A stretch of DNA of 64,000 bases from Tribonema minus. Taxonomy: Eukaryota; Sar; Xanthophyceae; Tribonematales; Tribonemataceae. Shown here piece after piece: positions 12,001-20,554 of the stretch; the stretch's first letter is position 1, and each line of letters begins with the position of its first letter. The stretch covers positions 124,001-188,000 of the forward strand of contig JAFCMP010000118.1 of the NCBI GenBank assembly GCA_017506865.1, written 5' to 3'. The position numbers were made by a program, and so were the translations under genes. A model generated the notes under the pieces. That model was given only the letters and a program-made list of their open reading frames with translations, was not told the origin of the DNA and made no database searches.

Positions 12001-13576
12001 AATGTGATCGTGTGCACTGCGACCTGTGCAGTGGCCGTTGTTGGCACCACTGGACTGGTGTCGGGACAGCGATTTGCGACGCGCTGTGAAAAGCATAATC
12101 ATACGCTTGAGAGTGGTACATGATGGCAATATGCAATGGAACACCGCATTTTTGAGCGCACTTGTTGAGCATACTGTAAGCTTGTGTTTGAAGCATCTGA
12201 GAATTCTGAAGCATGTCGCACGCATCTGTGCGCCGGTGTGGTCTGCATCCTCTCTTACCACTGCGCTGTTCAGCAATCTGGCGTGTGAAGTTGCGCAACA
12301 ATGAAACATCAGCGAGTCTACATAACGCTGCTCTACAAGTTCAAGTCTTCCGTCACCGCTCATTTCCGTCAGTTCAATGCGCTCTTGCCACTTGCGCACT
12401 CCAAAGGATGTAACGTGGAATGTCAGTCAAAAGCGCACAACATGCAACGTCACCCAGTGCATTTTCTGTGCCAGGCCTTAACGAAGTTCATGACCTGACC
12501 TGATATGGTTTGCTCTTTTTGCTCACTTCCACTGCTGCGCACGCAGGCATGCAAGCTGTGCCCAGCGGCCATCCCGCATACGCATTGGCGCCCTCTGAGG
12601 TCAGTTCTCAGAACTTTCCTGCCGCCGCGTGGACAAAGTCGTGGGTGTCAGATCGCATGATGAGGCTTTGCACACGACCGTTGTGCAGCTGCAGCCGCCG
12701 CTGCCACTGCAGCATGTACTCTTGCTGCGGCCGTGTACCTAGGGCGCATGTTGCACTCGCCGCTTGAAGTTTGTCAGCGTTGCAACCCGTGTCGGTGTGT
12801 GTGCAGTCACAAAAGCTCTAATCTATGAACACCTGGTAGAGCACTCGTGAGCCAGTCTACCTACTGTACATCTAATGTTGACATTGCAGTATCTGCTGCT
12901 GTACGATGGCGAGTCCACCCATAGCGCGTCAGCGAACGGAACCCTAGGAGCTGTCGTGACTTTCTGAGTCGGGTGCTGTGTCGCTGAGACACGCATAAGA
13001 GGGCGAGGCGGCGCGAAAGGCTGCAGATGTTGAGTTGGTGATGGTGCCCAGAGTGACTACCGTTGAGCAGCAGTATCACCTGCAGTGTGCACTCGAATGG
13101 CGGCAGTGCCCATTGCCACTTGTTTAAGGTCAGGGCTAGGCCACTCTCAGCATGCGCACTCACAGCACGCCAGTTGCAGTGGCTCTTACCAACCCTACAC
13201 TTCGAATGCTTGGGGCATGCAGACTTATGCATTCCTGCCTTCGGCGTCGCACTGCCTGCCTTCAATTCCGCACGACACTTTGGCCTTCATAAATCATCAG
13301 CTGGACGCTTTATTCTTGCGGCCACTCTCACAGGCCCTCCTCATCATATACAAAGGCAGCGCCACGAGCGGCGGCACTGTTGCCGACAGCAGCAGCGGCA
13401 GCAGCGGCAGCATCAGCAGCAGCGGCAGCGAGCTCGCATCGCCAGCCCAGTACGCTGCGATCATACGCGGCACAGCAGGCAACGCCGCCGACGTGGCAGC
13501 GGGCGTGCTCTCGGACGTCTGCGCGCTGGCGGCGGCGGCGTCCGACGGCCGCGCTGCCGTGCGGTCACGCTGCTGA
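376..13576 (+). CDS. Aspartokinase-homoserine dehydrogenase-like protein (5' partial; ACT region plus degenerate dehydrogenase domain)
   Basis: Nine exons are proposed: 376-591, 1503-1565, 2907-3065, 7110-7338, 8475-9211, 10015-10103, 11213-11367, 12547-12599 and 13301-13576 (stop TGA 13574-13576). All junctions are GT-AG and every donor/acceptor phase matches, giving about 658 codons. The first exons encode the end of the aspartokinase ACT region (MLSLVEEGLRE joined to TAGLSASFFGALAASNINV, then VRGGDTAAAVRAVHQA). The rest follows homoserine dehydrogenase order: Rossmann strand (RARASLLLVAAGSS), PILIDCREA, GVHFAVTS, VAGAALPVVEAVR, VLLNELHVDISDV, AEGARPRYAATVE, AVPSGHP and the C-terminal GTAGNAADVAAGVLSDV. 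In the family this enzyme makes homoserine from aspartate for Thr/Met/Ile synthesis. Here the GxGxxG, PNKK and DDLSGxDxxxK motifs are missing or changed, and Ala, Ser and Gly runs interrupt the domain, so catalytic activity is doubtful. The kinase domain would lie off the left edge. Confidence 0.8.
592..1502 (+). repeat. Intron with repeated copies of the 5' splice region
   Basis: The donor side of exon 376-591 (GTGAGCGCTGCCATCGTGCG and about 110 bases after it) recurs at 953 and again, shortened, at 1065. The copies share the GTCACTCAGC and GAGCATCG blocks in the same order. No other gene is seen in this intron. It ends at an AG at 1501-1502. Confidence 0.65.
1540..2030 (+). repeat. Tandem copies of an exon 3' end plus donor (about five)
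   Basis: The last ~30 bases of exon 1503-1565 with its donor (GCCAGCAACAT...GTGCTGCAG/GTGAGC) are repeated in tandem. The clearest CAG/GTGAG-type boundaries are at 1565 (the real exon), 1669, 1759 and 2000, with a weaker copy near 1893. Each is followed by an ACCTCAGTGCTC-like stretch, and several carry CCCTAACCCTAA runs. The later copies sit inside the intron and lack a preceding full exon. Confidence 0.75.
2470..2960 (+). repeat. Duplicated acceptor region of the 2907-3065 exon
   Basis: A segment of about 190 bases at 2470-2660 resembles 2790-2960: both have CACACATGCAC, CCACAACAACC/CCACAACCACC, TTGTTTTGC, then GTGGGCGCAGGCG and CAGCCTCAGCTGCGCC. The first copy ends its 'intron' in GAG rather than CAG at 2589 and its 'exon' part soon loses similarity. 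It reads as a decayed upstream duplicate of the true acceptor and exon start. Confidence 0.65.
3000..3400 (+). repeat. Decayed copies of the 2907-3065 exon 3' end
   Basis: The exon end (GTCGCTGCTGCTG..GCCGC.GGCAGCAG) with its donor and the following TTTACCTGTT/GAGTGCGGTGC block recurs at about 3145-3260. A shorter version (GCCGCCGGCAGCAGCGCTCGGGGCGTG) lies at 3358-3400. These copies lie downstream of the real donor at 3066 and are in different frames. Confidence 0.65.
4080..4412. repeat. Two-copy tandem repeat of about 165 bp
   Basis: Blocks at 4080-4245 and 4246-4412 share, in order, CTACTAGATC, CAGCCCTCTTCTGTACGT, TTGCATTTG/TTGTATCTG, CGCCTCATAAAT and CCCCCATCACGCGT. The second copy runs into the last codons of the minus-strand gene that ends at 4399, so the repeat forms that gene's 3' end and trailer. 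Confidence 0.75.
4399..5289 (-). CDS. Uncharacterised conserved-looking protein, nested antisense in an intron
   Basis: An uninterrupted minus-strand frame encodes about 296 residues from ATG at 5289 to TGA at 4399-4401. Sequence blocks look like a folded soluble protein: GIFQSGGIGILRLSRA, FTPGLALKILVDG, FHAMYSLDGQ, ALKIKAGALLFRIALP, PGDLLYVVEDGEGRRIGEL and a terminal GDGMFFRHQR. I do not recognise the family with certainty and assign no function. The ATG may be internal to an exon: a CTGTTAG acceptor lies 10-16 bases upstream, so a 5' exon could precede it. The gene lies wholly within the 3066-7109 intron of the dehydrogenase-like gene, on the opposite strand. Confidence 0.6.
   Translation of the reverse strand: MDRLPADFASLPAGEKLAIHMDRMQQSAYKSPLPAVDPGWSIAKVLIPASLAASFLNDTDERNPDVQGNAKPVHTEGVSGAVELVPEPGTKYTGIFQSGGIGILRLSRAANLSPFTPGLALKILVDGRPSVNFHAMYSLDGQKSDGATFRHPFTTHVDPGRALKIKAGALLFRIALPSISDDPAARPVDTETLPQLEAASIRADGAAVDMPNAPAAVRFLPQLQPAAAAVDPDEFREDVMAQVKPGDLLYVVEDGEGRRIGELRTTSAFVASAHGDGMFFRHQRISGASACPVAHA
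5300..5414. repeat. Duplicated segment next to the 5' edge of the antisense gene
   Basis: GTTGGTCTAGGTGCTGGTGG and flanking bases occur twice, at about 5315-5336 and 5370-5392, each next to a CAGGCTCAGCC/GGCACAGCC block. Read on the minus strand, each copy ends in a possible acceptor (CTGTTAG or CTGTTAAG). It has the same form as the exon-edge duplications in the host gene. Confidence 0.6.
5415..7109. other. Intronic sequence, no gene recognised
   Basis: This is the rest of the large intron, up to the acceptor at 7107-7109. It contains T-rich and C-rich runs near 5500-5570 and some short open frames without recognisable domains or convincing splice signals. I see no RNA gene or mobile element here. 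Confidence 0.5.
7339..8474 (+). repeat. Intron built of ~194-bp tandem units, each ending like the real acceptor
   Basis: The string CGCCTGCAG, which forms the true acceptor at 8474, ends at 7702, 7892, 8090, 8286 and 8474, spacings of 190, 198, 196 and 188. Two alternating unit types share blocks such as AGAAGACGTG/CATGTCGCCGCCGCTT, CAGCTTCAACCTCTGCTGCGT and GTGCTTGCGTTTT.ACGCTGGTTCGGT. Only the last unit is followed by coding sequence (GACGCGGAGCTGGAC, DAELD). Confidence 0.8.
9212..10014 (+). other. Intron with an unexplained open block at about 9290-9455
   Basis: The frame that reads AFKKVVAGRTVCFPSHS then VRPRVSHKVWKLVKLIGGV stays open from about 9290 to a GTGAGT donor-like site near 9453. 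It has no place in the dehydrogenase, because the flanking exons join in phase without it. It could be a decayed piece of another gene or an alternative exon. I do not recognise it. Confidence 0.35.
10740..11250 (+). repeat. Triplicated acceptor and exon start (~190-bp period)
   Basis: The 5' edge of exon 11213-11367 with its upstream ~110 bases (CTCATG, CACCT.CTGC.CTTCGGTTGCCG, CGCAG, then GCCGCTGC..CGGAGTGC and GGCGCGAC) is present three times. The AG boundaries are at 10834, 11021 and 11212, spacings of 187 and 191. In the first two copies the reading frame is lost soon after the boundary. The third leads into the in-phase exon. Confidence 0.75.
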
Positions 13577-14445
13577 GCACTGCCGTGCTCACGTTCATGT
13601 TGTTACGCAGCGCTGCAGGCTGTGCGGTGCGGCCGCGGACGCCAAGCATATGCAATGGCGCGTGTGCTGGCAGTGGCAGTCCCTGATGACTGCTGTCTCG
13701 TGACCGCGGTGGTGATACCGAGGGCGTGTACAATAATTTTTGGGCTGCGAGGTGTGCATACCCATACTTGAAGTATGACGCGGCGCGCACACCGTCACGC
13801 GCGCAGCACATGAGCGCGGCAGAGCATGCGTTTTTGGGGATGCCGCCTCCGCCGCTGCCCGCACGAGAGCAGTGTGCCGCCCCGCATTGCACCAGCTGTA
13901 ACTATCGTTGTCCCGCTGCGCACCGGTGACTGTGCTGGTGCAGTGTGCCACCTTGTACACCACTCAGCAGTGGCTCGTTCAGCAGCACTGTATGTGGCTG
14001 CTGCGTCACTGCAGGGGGATTTTGACTGCGAGTAGCTCTCGCGCCTCGGCCGGCACAAGGACTGCCGGTAGCTAGAGTGTTGATGACATTTTGCGAGGAT
14101 GAGCGTCTGCGGCATGTCCGAACGGACCACTTTTTGTGAACGGCGGGCACATGCGCAGTGGTCAAGAAGGTCACACGTGCAGGAAAAGGGTAGGTAGCCA
14201 AGTCTACCAGAGTGGGGAAGCAGGCAAGGGTGGTGATTAGCAGGAGGCAGTTGGCGCGGGCTGGGCTTTAAGTAAACATGTAGACTTGTGCATCTCACCA
14301 GATGACGTGGATGCTGCAACGGTGCATCATGGTGTACGCATGTGTGCTGTTTGTCGCTTTGCTGTGTTGTCAGCTGCTCAGCTCAAGCCTTGAGTAGAGT
14401 GTTGCTGCGCCGTTGCCAGCCTCATTTCATGGTTGGCTCCCGTTC
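13577..14445. other. Intergenic sequence, no gene recognised
   Basis: This follows the dehydrogenase stop codon. Short open frames exist on both strands but none shows a domain, a good start context or exon-like splice borders. I see no RNA gene or repeat of note. Confidence 0.5.
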
Positions 14446-14451
14446 TGGTTG

Positions 14452-15372
14452 CACATACACGTTGCCATCACCATTTTGACCAGCGATGCGATGACAGGCC
14501 ACATGTGAGGGTTGCGGGCAGAATCTCAAGTATACATGTAGGCTATTAGCAAGCCAATCAGTGTTAGTGAGTGCCATGACTGCTTGCCCCATTGCGCAGG
14601 CTCAGCGCTCGCACGTTGAAACGTGCTCAAACGGGTGCTGCAGCGGCCAACGACCCCGTAATTACTGCGCAACGGCGCTGTCTGACCGTCAACCCGCTTG
14701 CTGTACTCTAGTCTATTGGTGCAAGAATTATGTGGAGAAGACGGCCACCTCTGCCGCAAGTTCTGTGCTGACTGGTGTGAATAGAGTCGACCGCAAGTGG
14801 ACGACACACAGTCTGTCGACCTGGGTGCACATCAATCCGCTCCAAGAACACTAACCACTGATTTACAGAATGCTCAAGTGGCAAAGTGCCATGACTTTGC
14901 ATTTGCGTCCCACAACCCCCATCATGGCGGCGTGGCTAGCCCCACTGCACGTCCTGAAATATTTCGTGCTGTGGAGGACATGCATTTGCATGCATGCATG
15001 CAGAATGCGCCGCGTACATTCTCAGTTCTAGCCCTACCCCTATAACCCTAACGCTAACCCTCAGTGTCGTACGTAGAAGCGAGCTGCTGCGGCCGGTGAA
15101 CCCGCAATCACAGTTTTAAGACAGTGTCCGACCACCGACTGCTTGCTGCACTTTGTCGGCCACTTTGTCGGCCACACTCTGCTGAAGTGATGGTGTGATG
15201 AAGTAAACTGCAAAACGGTTTTTCCCCCCATTGGAGTGTAACGGCTGTTGAAAGGTTACCGGTCGTGTGTGTCGTGTGCGCGATGGCTGGCTCAGTCTGT
15301 GTGTGTGTGGTGGTGTGGTGCGCCTCGCTGAACAAGTGCGGATGTGGTGGCTATCCCTGAAGGCTCTAGTGC
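14452..15372 (+). repeat. Segmental duplication, left copy
   Basis: Three collinear blocks match 20555-21648 in the same orientation: 14452-14605 (GCCATCACCATTTTG, GAGGGTTGCGGGCAGAA, CATGACTGCTTGCCCCATTG), 14790-14930 (GCAAGTGGCAAAGTGCCATGAC after diverged start, CATTT.CGTCC) and 15215-15372 (AACGGCTGTT, GAAAGGTTACCGGTCGTGTG, GATGTGGTGGCTAT.CCTGA). The copies flank the TMEM175-like gene. No coding function is seen in them. Confidence 0.75.
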
Positions 15373-15394
15373 AGACCTGGTTGTCAGTAGTGTG

Positions 15395-15800
15395 TGAAAC
15401 CATGTCTGCGTGCGATGCGAGACGCCCCCCCCCCCCCTTTCCCCCCGGGGGGCAAACCTAGTGGGCAGCCTGAGGCCCTGGCACAGCACATCTGACTTCA
15501 GGTCGGTTAACTTTTTGAGCGGTCATCACGCATTCATTTGCAATCTGTGTTTGTGAACATCAGCAGGTGCTGCAGTTGTGCAGACCATGGCCGTGCGCGA
15601 AGCAAGACGCCCCCCCCCCGGGAGGGGGAGGGGAAGGGGTGGGGGACAATCTAGGCGGGGTCTGGCACGGCAAACCTAATTCTTGTCAGCTCATTGGTGG
15701 ACAACAAATCTTTAGTTTCAGGTAAAGCGCATGCGAGCTTAAGCTAACGCCCCCCCCCCCCCCCCCCCTTCCCTAAGGGGGGGGGGGGGGGGCATCAGCG
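15395..15800. repeat. Repeated units with long C-runs and facing G-runs
   Basis: At least two related units (about 15395-15490 and 15575-15680) carry GAGACG/AAGACG followed by a C-run and then a G-rich stretch and a CTGGCAC end. A third C-run/G-run pair at 15751-15792 is separated by only TTCCCTAA. Each pair could fold as a hairpin. The exact run lengths may be unreliable in an assembly. Confidence 0.6.
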
Positions 15801-15936
15801 GTGCAGACGCTGCAGATCACGAGTTGACGGTGAATCAAGTACGTGAGCGAATCAAGATGCTGCCTTGTACATCACTCAAGCGTAAATCACATACGTGTGT
15901 GTGTAGATCAGAGATCCGTTCACGTACCCAGGACTC

Positions 15937-15955
15937 GACCCACTCCGAGTGGGTC
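15937..15955. promoter_or_regulatory. Palindrome upstream of the TMEM175-like start codon
   Basis: GACCCACTCCGAGTGGGTC is a perfect inverted repeat of nine bases around one central base. It lies about 62 bases before the ATG at 16018. It could form an RNA hairpin in the leader or be a protein-binding site. No function can be shown from sequence alone. Confidence 0.4.
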
Positions 15956-16017
15956 CTTTTCCCGCAATTTCTATCGGTTCCTCCTGCTTTGTTAGCTTAA
16001 AGGCGGTGCACCGAAAC

Positions 16018-19000
16018 ATGAATTACCGCAGCTTGGAAGAACACCGCGCGTCAGTGCTAGAGCCAAAGCTCAGTTCTCAATGCTCAGAGGTCCCTCGTGC
16101 AGACTACTCTCACTCAGACACCAGCCGAGCCGAGGCTTTCGCAGATGCTGTCCTGGCCATCGTCATCACGCTCCGGATTCTGGATCTTAGGGTCCCTGAC
16201 GTCCCTCCTGGCCGCCTGCTGGCAGGCCTGCTTGCTCAGGTATGCTCGATAAACGTAAAATCGTCTTTTTGCTGCCGAAGTGCTTGGCAAGGCAGCGAGT
16301 GAGGTTCTGCGCTTCCGATGACCCCACCATGAGGATCAAGATTCTCTTCACAAGCCCTTCCACTGTGCTGCTGCGGCTGCTGTAGTGGAGCGTCTTGCTA
16401 TCGAGCGACTCAGTCTGATCTTTCCGCGACTTTTCCTGCCATGGCCCATGCTTTTTTGGCTGCAGCTTATTTTCTGAGTCAACCAGCTTAGCAGCTTCAG
16501 TGTCAGTTGTGAGCAGCTTGATGAACTAGTGATAGCTGTGGCTTCTTGCCTCTGCTGCTGCTATGCATAACATACACGGTTCCTTGCATGGCAGGCAAGG
16601 CTGATCTGATTCATCGGAAATTTTGATTCAAGTTGCTCACTGCCCGCTCACTGACAGGTTGTCTTTTGCAATTCTATAGGGCAGGCAAACAATGCTTCTA
16701 GCTATCTGGTCGATATGCAATTCTTGGCATTTCAGCAGTGGTAGGCCGCTGAATCCTCACATGCTCTTGCTGCTCGTTACCGCATCTGCTGCTATTCCGT
16801 TGCCCTAATATATACATATATTATAATGTCATGTGACATTGTGCAGGTACCATGTCCCGCTGCCCAAGCAGACACCATGTAACTGATGTACTGTTGCAAC
16901 TGCTGTAACTGCATTGCAGTGGCCGAGCAACACCGCCTACATCACCAGCTACCTGAGCATTGCGGTGCAGTGGATGAACCATAAGGCTACCTTTCTGCGC
17001 GTGAGCCAGATGGATCGGGGATTGCACTGGTAAGTTAAACTCTCAAACCCCCCCGAACACATGCAGCTAGTAGCTTCAAGCCAAGCAAGATGTTGACTGC
17101 ACCTTTCAAGAAACACACACATATATATACATAGACCCACACGTCCAATTGACACGCAAATTGGTGCACCGGCAACTTGAAGCCTATGCCATGGCAGTGT
17201 CTACAAGCATGCACCACGGCTCCAGCGACCACAGTGCTGCTCGCACATCATCTCCCCACTTGCTGTTCAAGTACTACTAGCCCCTTTTCACGTCGACTTT
17301 GCGCCTTTTCCAAAAGTGAGAGATGCAGCAGCGATAATTGCCAGCAGTAAAATCACTCATGGCACTGACGCCGAGTTGCTGCTGACTTTTCCTGACAGCC
17401 TTGTGCGCTGCGATTTGATTTTCTTTGGTGCTAAAGCGTGCTGCCATGTAAACTTCCATTCAACAACTGTACCCCGCCAATGCACTGGGCTTGTGTAGAT
17501 TGAACCCCCACCTCTAAGAGTTCAGCGTCCCTGTTGAACTCACGTGCAGCATGTGGTGACAGCCACTTCACATGAGTTTCTGACCCTGTTTGGTGACAGG
17601 TGCCACTTTGCGCTGCTGGGCTCCACTGCCCTCCTGCCCTTCCCGACGGTGGTGATCGCCGCAGGTGAGCCCGCAGCAGTTCGCAACATCTGCGAAGAGA
17701 AGCGACATCGGAAAGCAGGCAATGATGTGTGCACGTACGCATGTGAAGAGTGATCATCACTTGCCTCGCGACATGCATGTAAGCACAGAGGTACATGGCT
17801 GTGTGCATGCACATCGTAGCGGTGTACCTGACCTCTGCCCTTATGCAAGAGAGGGCCGGTTGCTCTGCAATTGATGTTGCCTAGTGATGAGACTGCGACA
17901 AGAAGCAGATCGTCCTTATGCATGACCATCGAAAGCAGCGCTCTGATGCTGGCGCCTGCTGTGCATGCTCCTAAGCCATGGCAGCCAGTGGCTTTTGCAT
18001 GAGCCCCCAACAGCTGCAAGATGCCAACTTTGCAGTGCGCTTAGACAAGCGCGCCTTTGCTGTATGTGCAGGTTAGCACTGACAGTAGCACTTGAGCCCG
18101 CATTGCACTTTCATGAGTTTACCAGCGCACGCACTGACACTACCCTGTCGCTGACCCAACCCAAATACCAACAAGAAAACGAAGCGTGCTTGTGTGCAGC
18201 AGCCCCCCTCGCCACCTGATCTTATGCCGTGACAACCGGTTGTGCTGCATCTCCAATATTTAGATGGCACTATGACTGCTTTTATATAGCAACATTACCG
18301 CAACAGCCCTAGAATGGCAAAGGCCCCCTGACTCTGCAGTCCCACCAGCACTGCCGCCGCTGTCGTTAGAGGTGTCCGCCATCGCTACCCACAGTGTCAG
18401 TGCTGCTCACCACCACGCGTCGAACCGGTAACGAGGACTCGAAGAGCGACAATCGCCCAGCCTGCCTTTTAGAGCCCCTCCTTCTTTTTAAATGCCCCCT
18501 TGGCAAAGCCTGCTAGTCAAAAGTCAGCACCCCCCCCCCCCCCCCCCCCCGTGCAAAGGCCTCTCCCCCATGCAAAAGACCCATGGGCGTGCTCTGCAGA
18601 GTTGCTGATCCGCAACCCCCTTTGAGCGTTTACTTGGACAGTAAAAGTAGAACGCTGTTCATGCACCAGAGTCTCAAGCTTACATGTGCGCAATGCTGCA
18701 TAAACCGAGAAGACAGCAGCCCCCACCCCCTTTGCCAGCACACGTGTGCACTGCAAAGAACGTTGTTGTGCAGCAACTGGTGCTCTGCTCTCCAGTGCTG
18801 CAGGTCCTGGAGAGGGACACAAGCGACGGGCAGGTGGTGGTCACACTGTACACCGTCATGGGTACACTCCTCCCATGATCAGTTTACCCCTACTTCAAGT
18901 TCGTACTTCTTTCTGCTTATATTCCATGCTCTGCAACTTCACAGCGCTGCAAGAGAGGGACATGCACGACGCAGGTGGCCGTCGCCCTCTACGCAGCCGT

Positions 19001-19442
19001 CAGCACCCTCGTGTGTGCCAGTAGGTTGCTCATCTTCTACTAGGGCGAAGGGTTCAGAGCTTGGAGTGCTCTAAGCTTTCCATGATGTGCGCCGCTCTCT
19101 GATGCAGAGCTGAAGGAGAGGAACATGTGCGACACACAGGTGGCCGTTGCGCTCTACGCGGCCGTTGGCACGACCGTCTGCGCCAGCTGGACGCTCTTCT
19201 TCCACTACCTCGGCGCCCACCCGGAGCTTGCCGTGGCATCTGTGGAAGACTGGTTCTTCCACGCGGAGCGCGTGCGGGCCATCACAGGCGTCGTGCTGTA
19301 CACATGCGCGGGGGCGCTGGGCTGGTTTGTGCACCCATGCGTCGCGCTTGTCGTGTTTTTCGTGCTGCCTGTGTTCTACGGCATCACGAGCCACGGGATC
19401 ACGGTGTCGCCGGAATTCATACGGAAGGTGATTGTGCGGTAA
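16018..19442 (+). CDS. TMEM175-family potassium channel-like membrane protein
   Basis: Four exons, 16018-16239, 16920-17029, 17600-17664 and 19108-19442 (stop TAA 19440-19442), join in phase through GT-AG introns to give 243 residues. Near residues 40-63 RAEAFADAVLAIVITLRILDL matches the first helix signature of the TMEM175/DUF1211 family (R..xFSD..xAI..TL), with FAD in place of FSD. WPSNTAYITSYLSIAVQWMNH follows as helix 2 with the family's W and N-H positions, then LLGSTALLPFPTVVIA as helix 3. Later helices include VALYAAVGTTVCASWTLF and the last, VALVVFFVLPVFYG. In the family these proteins form cation channels of endosomes or bacteria. This one has a single six-helix repeat, so it would assemble as a tetramer. 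The ATG at 16018 is the first in frame; the N-terminal ~35 residues are polar. Confidence 0.85.
18530..18552 (+). repeat. Poly-C tract in TMEM175 intron
   Basis: An uninterrupted run of about 20 C residues lies in the 17665-19107 intron. Similar C- or G-homopolymers occur at 15427-15441, 15751-15770, 21229-21239, 40430-40472 and 40861-40882. Confidence 0.8.
18804..19020 (+). pseudogene. Two decayed copies of the TMEM175 last-exon start
   Basis: Before the true last exon (from 19108: GAGCTGAAGGAGAGGAACATG...) two similar segments follow AG sites: 18804-18859 (CTGGAGAGGGACA...GGTGGTGGTCACACTGTAC, with a GTAC donor-like end) and 18945-19018 (CTGCAAGAGAGGGACATG...GTGGCCGTCGCCCTCTACG). Copy 1 has the wrong entry phase for splicing from 17664 and copy 2 shifts frame. 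They look like tandem exon duplicates in decay. Confidence 0.65.
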
Positions 19443-20554
19443 AGGCGGTGGCAGTGCTGCGGGTTCTGCGAGAGCAAGGCGGTCACACGTAGACTTGTAC
19501 GCATGGTCTGGCACACTTACCTGGGGTGACAAGCCACAAGATGGCGGTGCTGCCGCATTCCACACAAGTAGCATGAGTCACTGTGGACAGCAGCGATGGC
19601 AGCAATACTTTGTGTGCAAAGACAGGCACACTGTATTCTATGTCAGTATGCACATGTACATATGTGGATCATGGCGGAATACATCGACGGCGCTCAGCAA
19701 TTTTCTTGCTTGCTGCAGCACCAGCAGTAGGTATACGAGGGTGAAGTTGCTGCACCACAGGTTCGAGGGTGATCATGGGGTGACTCAAAGTTGAATGCTA
19801 TGTAGAGCGCAAGAACAACACACCAGGCAGTTCAAGTTGCTGTTGGCTTCAGTTTCTGAGGGTTTGCCGGGATGTCTGCAATGCTACCAGATTGAGTGTG
19901 TGCAGGCTTGAGGGCGGCGTAGTGGTGATATCATTGGGCATAGGCCAGAACCATTGCTCCAGATGCTGGGCTCCACTGCCGTACTACTAGTAGCCGAGCT
20001 TGGATACTCCGTCTTCTGGCCTGCAAATATGAGTGCCTGGGTAAGTGGTGATAGCAAGGGGGCACAGGCACAGATCGGCAACGACGCTACATACGGCGCT
20101 CCGGAGGGTCCGCACATGGCGCACAGAGTTTGTTGAGGGCGCAGAGCGTGGCCTGTGGGCCTTATCATATTGTACAAACAAGCTGGTGCAGCAGCAGCAG
20201 CAGCAGCAGCGCAGCAGGGTGCTGCTGCTCTGTACATGCATTTGCTGCTGTACACATTTGCACCACACTGCCGAAAGCTGCACCAGGTGGCATGGTTTGC
20301 AGCGACCCCCTGGCATCAACACTATTTGCATCATCAGTCATTGTGTAAGTCATTCAGCTACAGCTCTGGCCATGATGCTGCTTCGATGCCCTTGAAGCAG
20401 CAGCAGTAGGAGCGAGTACGTGTTTCATCAGCATCTTCCCAAATTTGACATAGCATTGTGTTGTAGATCCCGGCTTGTGGCGTAATTGCTTGTTACAGCT
20501 GCTGCTGTGCACTGTGACATTGGTAAAGTTCCTGTTTTAATTGCACAATCATAC
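19443..20554. other. Intergenic sequence, no gene recognised
   Basis: The segment contains a CAG trinucleotide run at about 20187-20215. At 19960-20040 a block reads LGSTAVLLVAELGYSVFW in one frame and ends in a GTAAGT donor. Its first few codons resemble the LLGSTALLPFP segment of the TMEM175 gene, so it may be a decayed partial copy. That similarity is too short to call. Confidence 0.35.

Noticed and set aside
12886..12960. Possible extra dehydrogenase exon after GACATTGCAG (YLLLYDGES...)
   Set aside because: Exons 12547-12599 and 13301-13576 join in phase without it and match the family order; including it would insert sequence with no counterpart.
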